Assembly (NCBI GenBank): GCA_002221725.1
Contig: NJFT01000045.1
Location: forward strand, 124,001 to 188,000
Direction of reading: 5' to 3'
Source of the DNA: Scedosporium boydii
Lineage: Eukaryota > Ascomycota > Sordariomycetes > Microascales > Microascaceae
DNA length: 64,000 bases
Below the pieces are notes generated by a model, which saw nothing but the letters and a program-made list of their open reading frames with translations, made no database searches and was not told the DNA's origin. Below are positions 1 to 9,032 of the stretch, piece after piece. Within the stretch, counting starts at the first letter, position 1. Every line of letters begins with the position of its first letter. The position numbers and the translations under genes are program-made.

Positions 1-1090
1 TGACTGGGACAGCCTTGTGTTTTCCCGGTAAAGTCTCGAATCGGCCTCCCCTTCCCGCGCACACTGCGTGGCACTTATTGGCCAGGCCAGAGCCGAAGTG
101 TGTGAAGGGGGGTTGTGAGGGACTCTTCGTAAGATTATCCCACCGAGCGGGTCTGGGGTGTGGGAGGTAGGCCTGCAGGATAGCTGTGTATTTGACATTA
201 CAAACGAAACTCGTCCCTCCCCCATTCAAGAGCGTGTGCATCCACCCCCTGCTTCCTCGCTTCCTCGAGCCTCAGCATCAAATTCGTAGCTCTGGACATT
301 ATCAAGTCACGATGAGGTGGTGGGTCATTCAACAATTGTGCTAATAATACTCGGTAATAATAATGGGTGGTGGTGCCTAAGCTCTCTCAACGACAACATC
401 GATCAAAAACTAAAAATCAGCCCAATAATAATGATTCTCTCTTTTCTAGTCCAATCTTTATACACCTATGTAGGAGAGGACACGCGTAGCATCTAGAACA
501 ACTTTGCAGAGGCATTTCTTCTCCCTCTTCTTGCTTTTTATTTATTTTACCGGAATTCTTCTCCACGAAGAGGAAGCATCCTGCGGCGCAATCCAGTTGA
601 AAATGGTAAGCTAAGGGAGGAAGAAAAAAGAAACAAGGGCGCCCGATTAATGAGTGCACTTACGAAGTAGGTCATTGGACCTATTCGATGGAACCGTGAG
701 GTTCAATTTAGCGCGGCGACTTGGAATGGACTTAGAATGTGCAGTGAAGTCATGGTGGTGATGCGGGATTGATACCGATGTACCAATCAAATTGATCAAT
801 ATTGCATACGAAGTAGTAATACTTACGGAGTAGTGCTTCCAAGTAAATCTACCACCAGGCCACGGTGCCCCGTGCCATGTATACGATTTGATGTATTCTA
901 CCTCTCCGGAGAGCAGGTTCAGATGCGCCAGCTCCAACCCTTCTCCAAGCAAAGGAAGCCTAAAGACTACTTGGTCCCTGCGTACGTTCTACGAAGCCAA
1001 GGCCATTGGGCTGCAGCCCCACATGGTCCATCCTCGTTGGCTGGGCCTTGGGGCAAAGTCGCTGCCATGCTGTCCTCTGCAATTCCCTAC

Positions 1091-1232
1091 GCTAAATATC
1101 GCGGTTTCTGCATCTATCCCTGCAAATCGCACTAAATATCGCGGTTTCTGCATCTATCCCTGCAAACCGCACTAAATATCGCGGTTTCTGCATCTATCCC
1201 TGCAAGCCGCACTAAATATCGCGGTTTCTGCA
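1091..1232. repeat. 40-bp tandem repeat, about 3.5 copies, each with a hairpin
   Basis: A 40-bp unit starting at CTAAATATCGCGGTTTCTGC repeats in exact register at 1091, 1131, 1171 and 1211, and the last copy is cut near 1232. The arms GCGGTTT and AAACCGC inside a unit are perfect inverted complements, extended by GCA/TGC after a 2-nt bulge, with a loop of about 8 nt (TCTATCCC). A degenerate single copy of the junction lies at about 12741-12765. Copies differ by one or two bases. The function is unknown. Confidence 0.9.
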
Positions 1233-2146
1233 CATCTCACGCACCTCGCCTGGCCGGCTGCCCGCTCAAGATAGGATCTGCCATGGGATGAGGAAAGCAA
1301 CGTAACTATTTCGTACGAGGACAAGTCCAGTGTACCCACCCGCTCTGCCCCTTGCCCTGAAAAAAGAAGAAGGGAGAAAGAGTATCATCACCATCATCCC
1401 GATTCGGATGATCACTACTTACACGCGTCCTTCGTACGGAGTACGTACCCCGTAGCTCGCAGCCCTCCCCTGTTACAAAGGAGACCCAAGGCTTTTGGTC
1501 GAGAGTCCGGACCTCGGTATATCGCACATTACTGAGAATTAGACATGCTATGCGTACTACTTACGCTTGAGATGAGGAAAAGTGCTAAACTCGATGTCTT
1601 TTTGTTTTTCCATTTTATACCGCGAGATGATTTTAACGCCACATTTCTAATATTCGATGATGCTAGGCACTTGGCCCTGGAAACATGATCAACTCTCCCT
1701 AGTTACTTCGTAGTTAGACTCCGTTATCATACATTATCTACATTTAGGTAGGCCGAGAAACTTTGGACTTGACGAAATCCATAAGAATTTTAAAGATGTT
1801 CAAAATGCCAGGAAAGTCGTACTTCGTAGTTTCCATTCAAAAATTATCTGTGCTTCAGCACTTAGGGGAAGCGAAGTATATCGGCGATAACTCTCATCTT
1901 CGATGTCCTCAATGTCTTCGTTTTGGGCTGGGGGGGTGGGGTGGGAGTTTAGAAGACCATGTAGCCAACGGACCATACCAACAGACCATGGCGACAGCCA
2001 TCAGGCTTGTGTAACACCCTACTCCGTACACCATATATTTTACTCCATACGATGGAATTGAACGAGCACAAGCATATGCACGAGATGTGCGGAGTACAAT
2101 ATTAGCTAACAAGACTGACTGTAGCAGAGGGGGTCATTTCAAATTC

Positions 2147-2370
2147 GAATTGCCCCTGTCTCGATGACCCCCTCATTCAGACTTACCTCATCATCATGAC
2201 CCCCTCATGTTAAAATTGCCCGTCTTGATGACCCCCTCATGTTGAAATTGCCCGTCTTGATGACCCCCTCATCCAGACCTTCCCTTGTATCATGACCCCC
2301 TCATTCAGACTTACCTCATCATCATGACCCCCTCATGTTGAAATTGCCCGTCTTGATGACCCCATCATTT
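2147..2370. repeat. 32-bp minisatellite with alternating unit types
   Basis: The core ATGACCCCCTCAT recurs at 2164, 2196, 2228, 2260, 2292, 2324 and, with one change, 2356, which is an exact 32-bp period. The 19 bases between cores come in three kinds: a TCAGACTTACC type at 2177 and 2305, a GTTRAAATTGCCC type at 2209, 2241 and 2337, and a CCAGACCTTCCC type at 2273. A partial inverted core, AGAGGGGGTCAT, lies at 2125-2136. The repeating variable part rules out a CRISPR-like array and fits expansion of a mixed higher-order unit. Confidence 0.88.
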
Positions 2371-2572
2371 GAAACTGCCTCGCAGAAGGAATCAAGAACC
2401 ATGCCCGACGCCGAGTCATCGATCGCTCAGCTGCTGGATGCCGCGTACCAGCCAACAGAAGTGTCGCGACACCTCCTCAAGGTGCGAAAAGAAATAAAAA
2501 GAAGGGGAAGAAAAAGAAAAGAAAGCATAACAATTAAAAGATCGATGAAAAATCGAAAGAAAAAAACAATGT

Positions 2573-2673
2573 GATAAGAGTGAGATTCGAACTCACGCCC
2601 AGTTTCCTGGACCAGGAATTTACTTGTTAAGGTAACCTTAACCTGGCGCCTTAGACCGCTCGGCCATCTTACC
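2573..2673 (-). tRNA. tRNA-Leu(AAG) with intron
   Basis: On the minus strand the acceptor arms GGTAAGA and TCTTATC pair with one G-U. There is a D arm GCC...GGC, an anticodon stem CCAGG/CCTGG, a long class II variable arm (CCAG/CTGG) and a T arm GTGAG-TTCGAAT-CTCAC. The anticodon loop reads TTAAGG followed by about 18 extra bases, then T. This places anticodon AAG before an intron inserted one base 3' of the anticodon. The intron contains CCTTAA, which can pair with the anticodon region as pre-tRNA introns do. The 3' CCA is not encoded, as expected for a nuclear gene. Confidence 0.9.
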
Positions 2674-3674
2674 AACTGATGCTGACAATTGCATTATTCC
2701 AAACTATGGAACCTAGTTCCACACCCCCTAATAGTTGCCTTTGCAGACAGGGTCGGGGATTCCTCGACAACTCAGCAGAAAGAAGAATGAGAGAGAACCG
2801 AAAAAAAAAAAAAAAAAAAAAAAAGATCCAATTTAACTGTCCACTGTTGGAAGCAAGAGAAGAAAGTAAGAAAAACAACGGCGGAATATATTCTTCGCCG
2901 GCGAGGACGAACAATTCAGACCCCACACATTGCCGAGACGGCACTGCCGTTGCGCACGTCACCTCCGCCCAGCGCATTCTCCCACCACCAAGACTCCAGG
3001 CCCAAAGAAAGGCAGTACGACGAATCCTCTTCTCGGATGTTCGAGAAAACGGAAAGAGACAGGAAAAGCGGGGGTGGGGAATTTGTTTATCGCCTTTCGC
3101 CGTCGCGGCCGGGTTACCCCATCGAATCGGAGGAAAACGAGTTAATTTAAACAACGTCTTTACATCTTCTGGCGGCGATTTTGCCTGTGCGGAGATCATG
3201 GATGTATATACATATCAGTTTTTATAGAAGCGTATGGCCCGACGAAAGAGACACCCATGTATTGATATTAAATGAAAATACATATGCCTCCTGCTATATT
3301 GCATTATAGTACGAGCTCGTTCACTCGGTGAATGGTGGTGGGTTCTTTCTGCGTATATACTTCTCGGCTTTCAGTGCCGATATTAGTGACTATCCCACAT
3401 ATTGGCCCTATACAATGAGGGACCGGGAATAGACAATGAGGAGACGGAGGGAGCAATCAATATCAGAGAGATCGATGGACGGGAACGGGGGAATATATAG
3501 TTGACCACAATCCCCTGGTCTTGTTCCTGGGACGGCACTCCCCTCTTGGCTTTGAAACCTCCAGGTGAGAGCTTGTATATACATCTGCTCCTCTGCGCCT
3601 CCATTCTCATTACTTGTCTATACAAGAAAGTTCATCCTCCTAAAAGTCAATAATAAAGAAAGAGACCCCCCACC
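2674..3674. other. intergenic between tRNA-Leu and DUF8021-like gene
   Basis: It holds a 24-base A tract at 2801-2824. Overlapping frames are open on both strands at 2669-3227, but their composition is that of simple sequence and no family is recognisable. TATATA-like strings lie about 100 bases before the ATG at 3675, which has a good context (CCACCATG). I see no gene here. Confidence 0.5.
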
Positions 3675-4484
3675 ATGCGCGCCCTCACCATCGCGTCCTA
3701 CGCCGCCGGCCTCGGCCTCACCCTAGCCACCCGCCCAACCCCCCGCGCCGACGACTGCACGCGCGACTTCCTCAAAACCGCCACCTCCACCTACCTCGCC
3801 TCCCAAAAAGCCGGCGATCCCGCCGAGCTTGTCGCCCTAACCTCCGACTCGGTCGTCTACACGGAGAACTTCAAGCCCGCCGACATCACCAAGGGGGTCC
3901 TCACCAAGGCTCTGACGATCGACCACGACGCGAGCCTGTACGACACGACGCAGTGCGCGACGTACACGGAGGTCATTTCGTCGACGGGGGCTACGCCGTA
4001 TGTTATCGGTACGCAGCTTTGGTTCGAGGATGGGGTTATTGCCAAGATTGAGAGCATCGTTACCACGGAGGGGGATTGGTTGTTCAATGCTGCGAATACA
4101 CTCAAGTACGCCACGGCTGAGGACTGGGGCGAGATCCCCGAGGCGGACAGGGACACGAGGGAGGTGATTCAGGCCGCGGGCGACGCCTACTGTGATATTT
4201 TCAAGGATAAGAGTACCGTCGTACCGTGGGGTCAGCCGTGCGCGAGGTTGGAGGGCGGTTCGTATACGGGACGGGGCGCGCCGACCGATTCTTGCGCCGT
4301 GGGCATTCCTGATAATGTCGAGCTTGTGAATAGGAGGTACGTGATTGATGAGACTGTTGGGTCGGTGGATATCTTTATGGACTTTAACGGGGCAAATGGC
4401 ATTCCGGATAGCCATCAGTTCCGTGTGGAGAAGGGCAAGCTGAGGTTTGTGCACACTATCACCTCCATGAATAGGTTGGGGTAG
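3675..4484 (+). CDS. secreted protein, DUF8021-like (NTF2-like fold suspected)
   Basis: This is an intronless gene for 269 residues. Residues 1-25 form a signal peptide: a short hydrophobic stretch ending in an Ala-rich and Pro-rich segment. The mature protein starts near ADDCTRDFL and has five or more cysteines, suggesting disulphides outside the cell. The order of segments (an N-terminal helical part with YLASQKAGDP, an acidic middle, a second half with EVIQAAGDAYCDIF, and a final block with NRRYVIDE and HTITSMNRLG) resembles the fungal secreted family known as DUF8021. That family is often described as NTF2- or SnoaL-like, with no established activity. The family call is from memory; the secreted nature is read from sequence. 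The stop is followed by a GGA repeat in the 3' flank. Confidence 0.75.
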   Translation: MRALTIASYAAGLGLTLATRPTPRADDCTRDFLKTATSTYLASQKAGDPAELVALTSDSVVYTENFKPADITKGVLTKALTIDHDASLYDTTQCATYTEVISSTGATPYVIGTQLWFEDGVIAKIESIVTTEGDWLFNAANTLKYATAEDWGEIPEADRDTREVIQAAGDAYCDIFKDKSTVVPWGQPCARLEGGSYTGRGAPTDSCAVGIPDNVELVNRRYVIDETVGSVDIFMDFNGANGIPDSHQFRVEKGKLRFVHTITSMNRLG

Positions 4485-5001
4485 ATCGCTGCGATGGGAA
4501 GAGGAGGAGGAGGAGGAGGAGGAGACAGACAGACGGTGGTTATCTTGTATTTTTTGGTAGAGAGACTTGTCAGCTGCAGATGTAATGGATGGATTGGTTC
4601 ATCTTCGTGGCTAGAGGGCGAGATGGCTTTCTCGTGATGTAAGTGAATATTATTTGCTAAAGCGGTGGGATCTATTAATGTATGCATGCATGTCTGTCGT
4701 ATCGGTATCGGTGTTGGTACCGTGGGTATCTAATGCGCTATGAAGGATGGGGTCATTAAGAATGGCGGGTTCATGAGGCTCCGAAGCTGAGATCGATGCG
4801 GGCTGATTCGTTTTCGCCGGAATGTTCAGTCCCGACGTACTCGAGCTTCTCAAGTATACCACCTCACGCTTACTTTCCAGGCCCAAAACCACAACAGAGC
4901 CATCGTATACGAGATCCTACGTCAAGTCAGTCGTCAAGTCAGTAACCTTCCCTCGTCCCCTTCGTCCTCACAGCTCAGCAAGCGCATGGGTCAGTCGAAA
5001 C
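4485..5001. other. intergenic with GGA microsatellite
   Basis: A (GGA)n tract lies at 4501-4524, just after the stop codon. The remainder separates two convergent genes and shows nothing else I can support. Confidence 0.5.
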
Positions 5002-5797
5002 TCACATAACAAGCACCCTCAAGCCCGCCATGGCCTCCAAAGCCCTCAACCCCGCGCCCTTCTTCCCACTTCCGCAATCCACGGGCCGACTCCGCAACAC
5101 GCCGCCCGTCGTGGACGTCACGACCGCCCCAGCGCATGCCTTTGTGGCCCTCAGCACCTCGACGTTAAGCAATGCATACACGCCGGATGCCAACGCGCTC
5201 GTGGACACAACACCCAGCCAACCGAGAGTCCATTCTAGACTTCGTGATTGCGTCCACGGCAAGCGAGACAGAAGAGTTACCACAGGGAGGGAAAGGACAA
5301 CTTCAACTGTAGTGGTAAGGAGGACAATAAAAGCAGAGCTTTAACGGAGGAGGAAAAGGTTAGCCTCTACCGGCTCCTTAAAGCACGGGATACCTGAAAA
5401 CAAGAAAGAAAAAAAATTACCTCTGCAGTAGAAACTTGGCGGGGATTCGATACACAGCCAAGACTCCAATGGCAATTGCACCGAGGTACGGAAGAGCCAT
5501 TGCACACACCACCAAGACTAGTGAAAACGCAGGCGGCACGCAGACACGACAGACGCGCCGCTGCCTTGGATGATTCGGATAGTCGCCCTCGTGAACACCG
5601 CTCACTCCCCTCTCACTCCGGGGCTGGGCATTCCCGCGATTCCTCCGTAGGGACGACTCATCCCGTTGCGTCTCGTCGTGAGAATAATAAGACTGTCCTA
5701 CGGGAACCGACGCCGCGGGCATAGCGCGTTCTTGTTCCAGATCCGGCACGGAGGTGAGCGGCGACAGAGGTATTCCTGGACCGTAACTCCTTCCCAT
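5002..5797 (-). CDS. putative multi-spanning membrane protein, two exons or more
   Basis: Exon A is 5421-5797 and exon B is 5002-5338. The intron 5339-5420 starts GTAATT, has a CTAAC branch site about 20 nt before its end and closes with a weaker AAAG acceptor. Joining keeps the frame and gives about 237 residues. Hydrophobic segments follow each other across the junction: AFSLVLVVCAMALPYLGAIA, then FIVLLTTVEVVLSLPVVTLL, then LGWLGVVSTSALASGVYALL. The N-terminal ~85 residues are polar. The frame remains open upstream of the ATG to a CTTAG that could be an acceptor, so an earlier exon is possible. A frame with a hydrophobic tail at 6133-6426 is a candidate I could not connect. No family recognised. 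Confidence 0.45.
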
Positions 5798-7436
5798 GCG
5801 GCGGAGGCCGAGGAAGGTTTTCCTAAGGACGCGTCAGTCTCGGATTTTTAACCCAAATAACCCAGTAAATTCAAGGGGGACCATGGGAGAAATAATTGTA
5901 AAGGAAAAAGGGGGAGTAGAAGGTAGCGTGGATGGGAAAACGGAGTATTTAATACATTTTGGCCGCCACATCCATCATTTCTTTCCCTCTTCGGTGAAGG
6001 GAACGGCCCGTTTGGTCGAGATGGTGTGAGCGACGATTGTCCCCAATGCCAGCGCGACTGGTGTGGAGTTCCGCGTGGGGGCAGAAATCGAAGATTGCAA
6101 GTCTCCTAGGGAGCGCAACGGCTGTTACCTGCTCAGCATGGCCCGGAAAAGACGAGGAGAGGAATCCAGACAAGAATCGCAATTGATCGAGTAAGGGTGA
6201 ATGAGGACGAGGTGGGCATCTGGAGCCTCGTGGAAGACGAAAAAAAGCTAGTGGTTCCTCCAGAGGGGAAGAGGAGTCGTACAAGATTCACCGCCAAGAC
6301 AAATTGAGCGTCTTGCCCGGCCCGGGTTTGGCTTGACTGGGGTTTCTTGGCGATGAGGCCAATGCCAAGCGTGGGAGAATTGTCAAATCGCGCTTCAGAG
6401 ACCAACAACCTTGCGACTTGACGCAATCCGCTTTTGGTGGATATCGCGATTTTTGGTATTTTGAGTAAGAACGGGCTGGAGAACCGCCATTAGAGCATAT
6501 GGAAAATTAAGGTTGTAAACAACTGAAATTTCAAGGCTCGGACGGGATCCATGGAGCGTTATCTCCTAGCTCCATTGTCCTGGTGCTAGACGAGTAGAAC
6601 GATGTGGAGCTCGGCATTCCAGGGAATGAAATGACCCGCGTGGTATTATGAACCCGTCCAAGATGCAGCCCAAATAGAGAATCCAAAACCCTCCCCCGAT
6701 GTGTTTTGAGAGATAATAGCGCCAATGCAGGGTCCTCAAATCTTGTCGCCGGAGCATCAGTCCTCGACAGTCCGATGCGATACCGTGCGACGGATCACAA
6801 AAACCGGACGTTACTCCAGGAGTCCGAGAAAGAACGCCGCCGCCTGGCCTAGCAAATGCCCGCAGGGCCAATGTGGTGTTTGCCATTATGCAACAGGACT
6901 TGTCCCCGCCGCCGGTGGCACCTAGAAGGAGAGAACTTGACCTGCCTCAGGACTGTTTTATAGACTTCGCTGCCGATGCAAGAGCGTTGGCTACCGTTGA
7001 CTTGGGCCGTGGTTAGCATCAAATCAAAAATGGAGACACGGAAGCAACTCGTCTATGCGTAGAAACCGGGACAGAACGCAGGGTATCAAAGAAACATGGC
7101 CTCATCTCAGCGAGGGATCTGCATTGTGATCGTACGATCTGTGATATTAAACAACAAACATTCCCATCCCAATCCGGGATGCCCTGTTCAAGCTTGCGGC
7201 AAAATAAGAATAAGAAGAGCAATAACCCCCAAACGTCCTTTTCATACAATTATTTTCTTCATGTAAATCGCTCCCAAAACGATGCTCGAATTGCAATGAC
7301 CGCGAAACGAAGGGCAAGGAGACGGGAAACCAAAACAAAAAAGGAAAGAAAGGAACAAAGAATATTAAACCCATGGTCCCCCGAATGACCAAAATGCGAC
7401 AGGCACCTTCAATGGGCAGAAGCCCAGCGGAAACTT
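5798..7436. other. intergenic, possible unresolved 5' exon
   Basis: It lies between the membrane-protein gene and the 3' end of xylitol dehydrogenase, both on the minus strand. Minus-strand frames at 5949-6284 and 6133-6426 overlap each other and cannot be joined cleanly to the downstream gene. Nothing else is supported. Confidence 0.35.
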
Positions 7437-9032
7437 CTACTCGAGCTTCTCGTTGGGGCCAGCAATCAACATCTTGATTACCTGGCCCTCTTTCACCTTT
7501 TCAAACGCCTTCTCGGCATCCTTGAACGGTACAACACCGCTGATAAACTTCTTGACGTCAACCAGACCGGAGCCGAGGAGCTGCACAGCGAGCCTGTAGT
7601 CACCGCTGCTGTATCGGAAGCTTCCCTTCATCGTCACCTCCTTGATGCACAGCGCCATGATAGGGAAGGTAATATCCGACTTGCCCATGCCACCCTGCAC
7701 GTACGTACCGCCCGTCTTGACAGCGTGCAGACTGGCCTGGATCGAAGGCTCGGCACCGCTGGCATCGATAACTACGTCAGCACCCTCGCCGAGGTCGCAC
7801 TGCTCTATCAATGCCTTGGCGTTCTCCTGCGCGGGTAGCCTCTGGCTAAGGTAGGTGTGGGTCGCCGCAATCTCCCTGGCCACCTCGAGCTTCGAGGGAA
7901 TAATATCTACACTGACCACCTTGCTGGCCCCAAAGGCTCGGGCTACGGCCGCACAAAGAAGACCGACCGGACCGGCACCCATGATGACAACGCTGTCACC
8001 AGGCTTCACACCACCCTGCTTAACGATGTGGACACCGACGGCGAGAGGCTCAACCATGGCTCCCTCCTGAAGCGAAACGTTGTCGGGGAGCTTGTAGCAG
8101 AAGTCGGCGGGGGCCACCCAGAAGCCCGTCAAGGTGCCGTCATAAGGAGGGGTCGCGGCGAACCTCATGTCCGGGCAGAGGTTATACCTGCCACCCAAGC
8201 AGTTGAGACAATGTCGGCAAGGGTAACCGGGTTCGAGTGCCACCCTGTCACCAACCTTGAGCGACTTGACAGCACTCCCAGCCTCGACGACAGTTCCTGC
8301 AGATTCATGGCCAAGAACCATGGGATCTTTGACGACAAAGTGACCAATGGCACCGTGAAGCCAGTAGTGGACATCAGAGCCGCAGATACCGGTGTAATTG
8401 ATAGCTACTAGAACTTCATGGTCGCTCTTGAGTTTGGGGATGGGCCGCTCTTCGAAGGTCAGGTCTTCTGGCTTGTTGAGGATGAAGGATAGATTCTAAA
8501 GGGTCAAGTTAGGATCGGGTTTTCAAAGGGGGGGGGGGATCATTCCCGTGTCGCGTGGCCTTTGAATTTTGAAGCTAAAAGAAGGGGATAGTCTAGCGTA
8601 AGGTTAAGGGAATCGACTCCTACTCACGCTCTTCTGCTCCACGGGGTCCGAGGCCTCTTTCGCGTCTCGTTCAACTTCCGCAGCAGTGGGTGCGTCATCG
8701 GCTGGGTCAGGTTCAGCGACGGCAGGAAGGGGGGTCTCAGAAAGCTCGTTGGCGGGCTTCGAATCCTCAGCTGGCTCCGGCGCTTGGACCGGAGCTGATG
8801 CCTCCGTAGGCTTGGTCTCCTCAGTGGCTGGGGTCTCCTCCGCCGATGTCTCAGGCGCCTTGGCTTGGCCGGCCTCTACCTCGCTGGCTACGGGCTCAGG
8901 GGCAGGGGCATCAGGGACGGCCACGGGCTGTTCCACGGCAGTTGTAGTCGTCGCGGACTCCTGGGGTTCGGTTGGTGCGGGAATGGAGGTCTGCTCGAGG
9001 GTAGCAGTGGAATTTTCTGTAGGAGCGGCCAT
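7437..9032 (-). CDS. xylitol dehydrogenase (NAD+) with N-terminal extension
   Basis: The product oxidises xylitol to D-xylulose in the fungal D-xylose/L-arabinose catabolic pathway (D-xylulose reductase; zinc MDR family, sorbitol-dehydrogenase type). Exon 1 is 8628-9032 and exon 2 is 7437-8495. The intron 8496-8627 begins GTGAGT, ends TTTAG and contains a run of 11 Gs. Exon 2 encodes the whole conserved enzyme, starting at NLSFILNK. It shows GICGSD and GHES (catalytic zinc), a four-cysteine structural zinc loop (PGYPCRHCLNC...NLCPDM), the Rossmann GAGPVGLL, an Asp after beta-2 (VSVDI) that favours NAD, and the tail AGPNEK. Exon 1 adds 135 residues rich in Pro, Ala, Glu and Thr with no catalytic motif. 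Typical family members are about 360 residues; this model has 487. The ATG has a good context (GACACCATGG). Confidence 0.93.
8628..9032 (-). other. disordered acidic Pro/Ala/Glu/Thr extension of xylitol dehydrogenase
   Basis: These 405 nt are the first exon of the xylitol dehydrogenase gene. They stay open throughout in the frame that splices to the enzyme, and end in a consensus donor (AGC|GTGAGT). The encoded 135 residues are strongly acidic, with repeated TEE, APEP and ETSAEE-like strings, no Trp and no predicted fold. It reads as an intrinsically disordered or PEST-like tail. No normal short first exon is visible in its place. Confidence 0.7.

Larger units (their letters stand above)
1..2572. 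other. gene-poor region with tandem repeats
   Basis: No reading frame here has convincing coding character: the open frames are short, overlap on both strands and match no family I recognise. The stretch holds two tandem repeats (listed separately) and several copies of a short motif, TACGAAGTA or TACTTCGTA, for example near 661, 807, 1705 and 1819. A related TACGGAGTA form occurs near 824 and 1436. Confidence 0.6.

Noticed and set aside
2147..2370. CRISPR-like array: 13-base constant part and 19-base variable part at a fixed period
   Set aside because: The variable parts repeat (types A and B recur), the host is a eukaryote, and no cas genes are present. It is a minisatellite.
2669..3227. 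Long overlapping frames on both strands
   Set aside because: They run through a poly-A tract and simple sequence, with no domain; neither shows gene structure.
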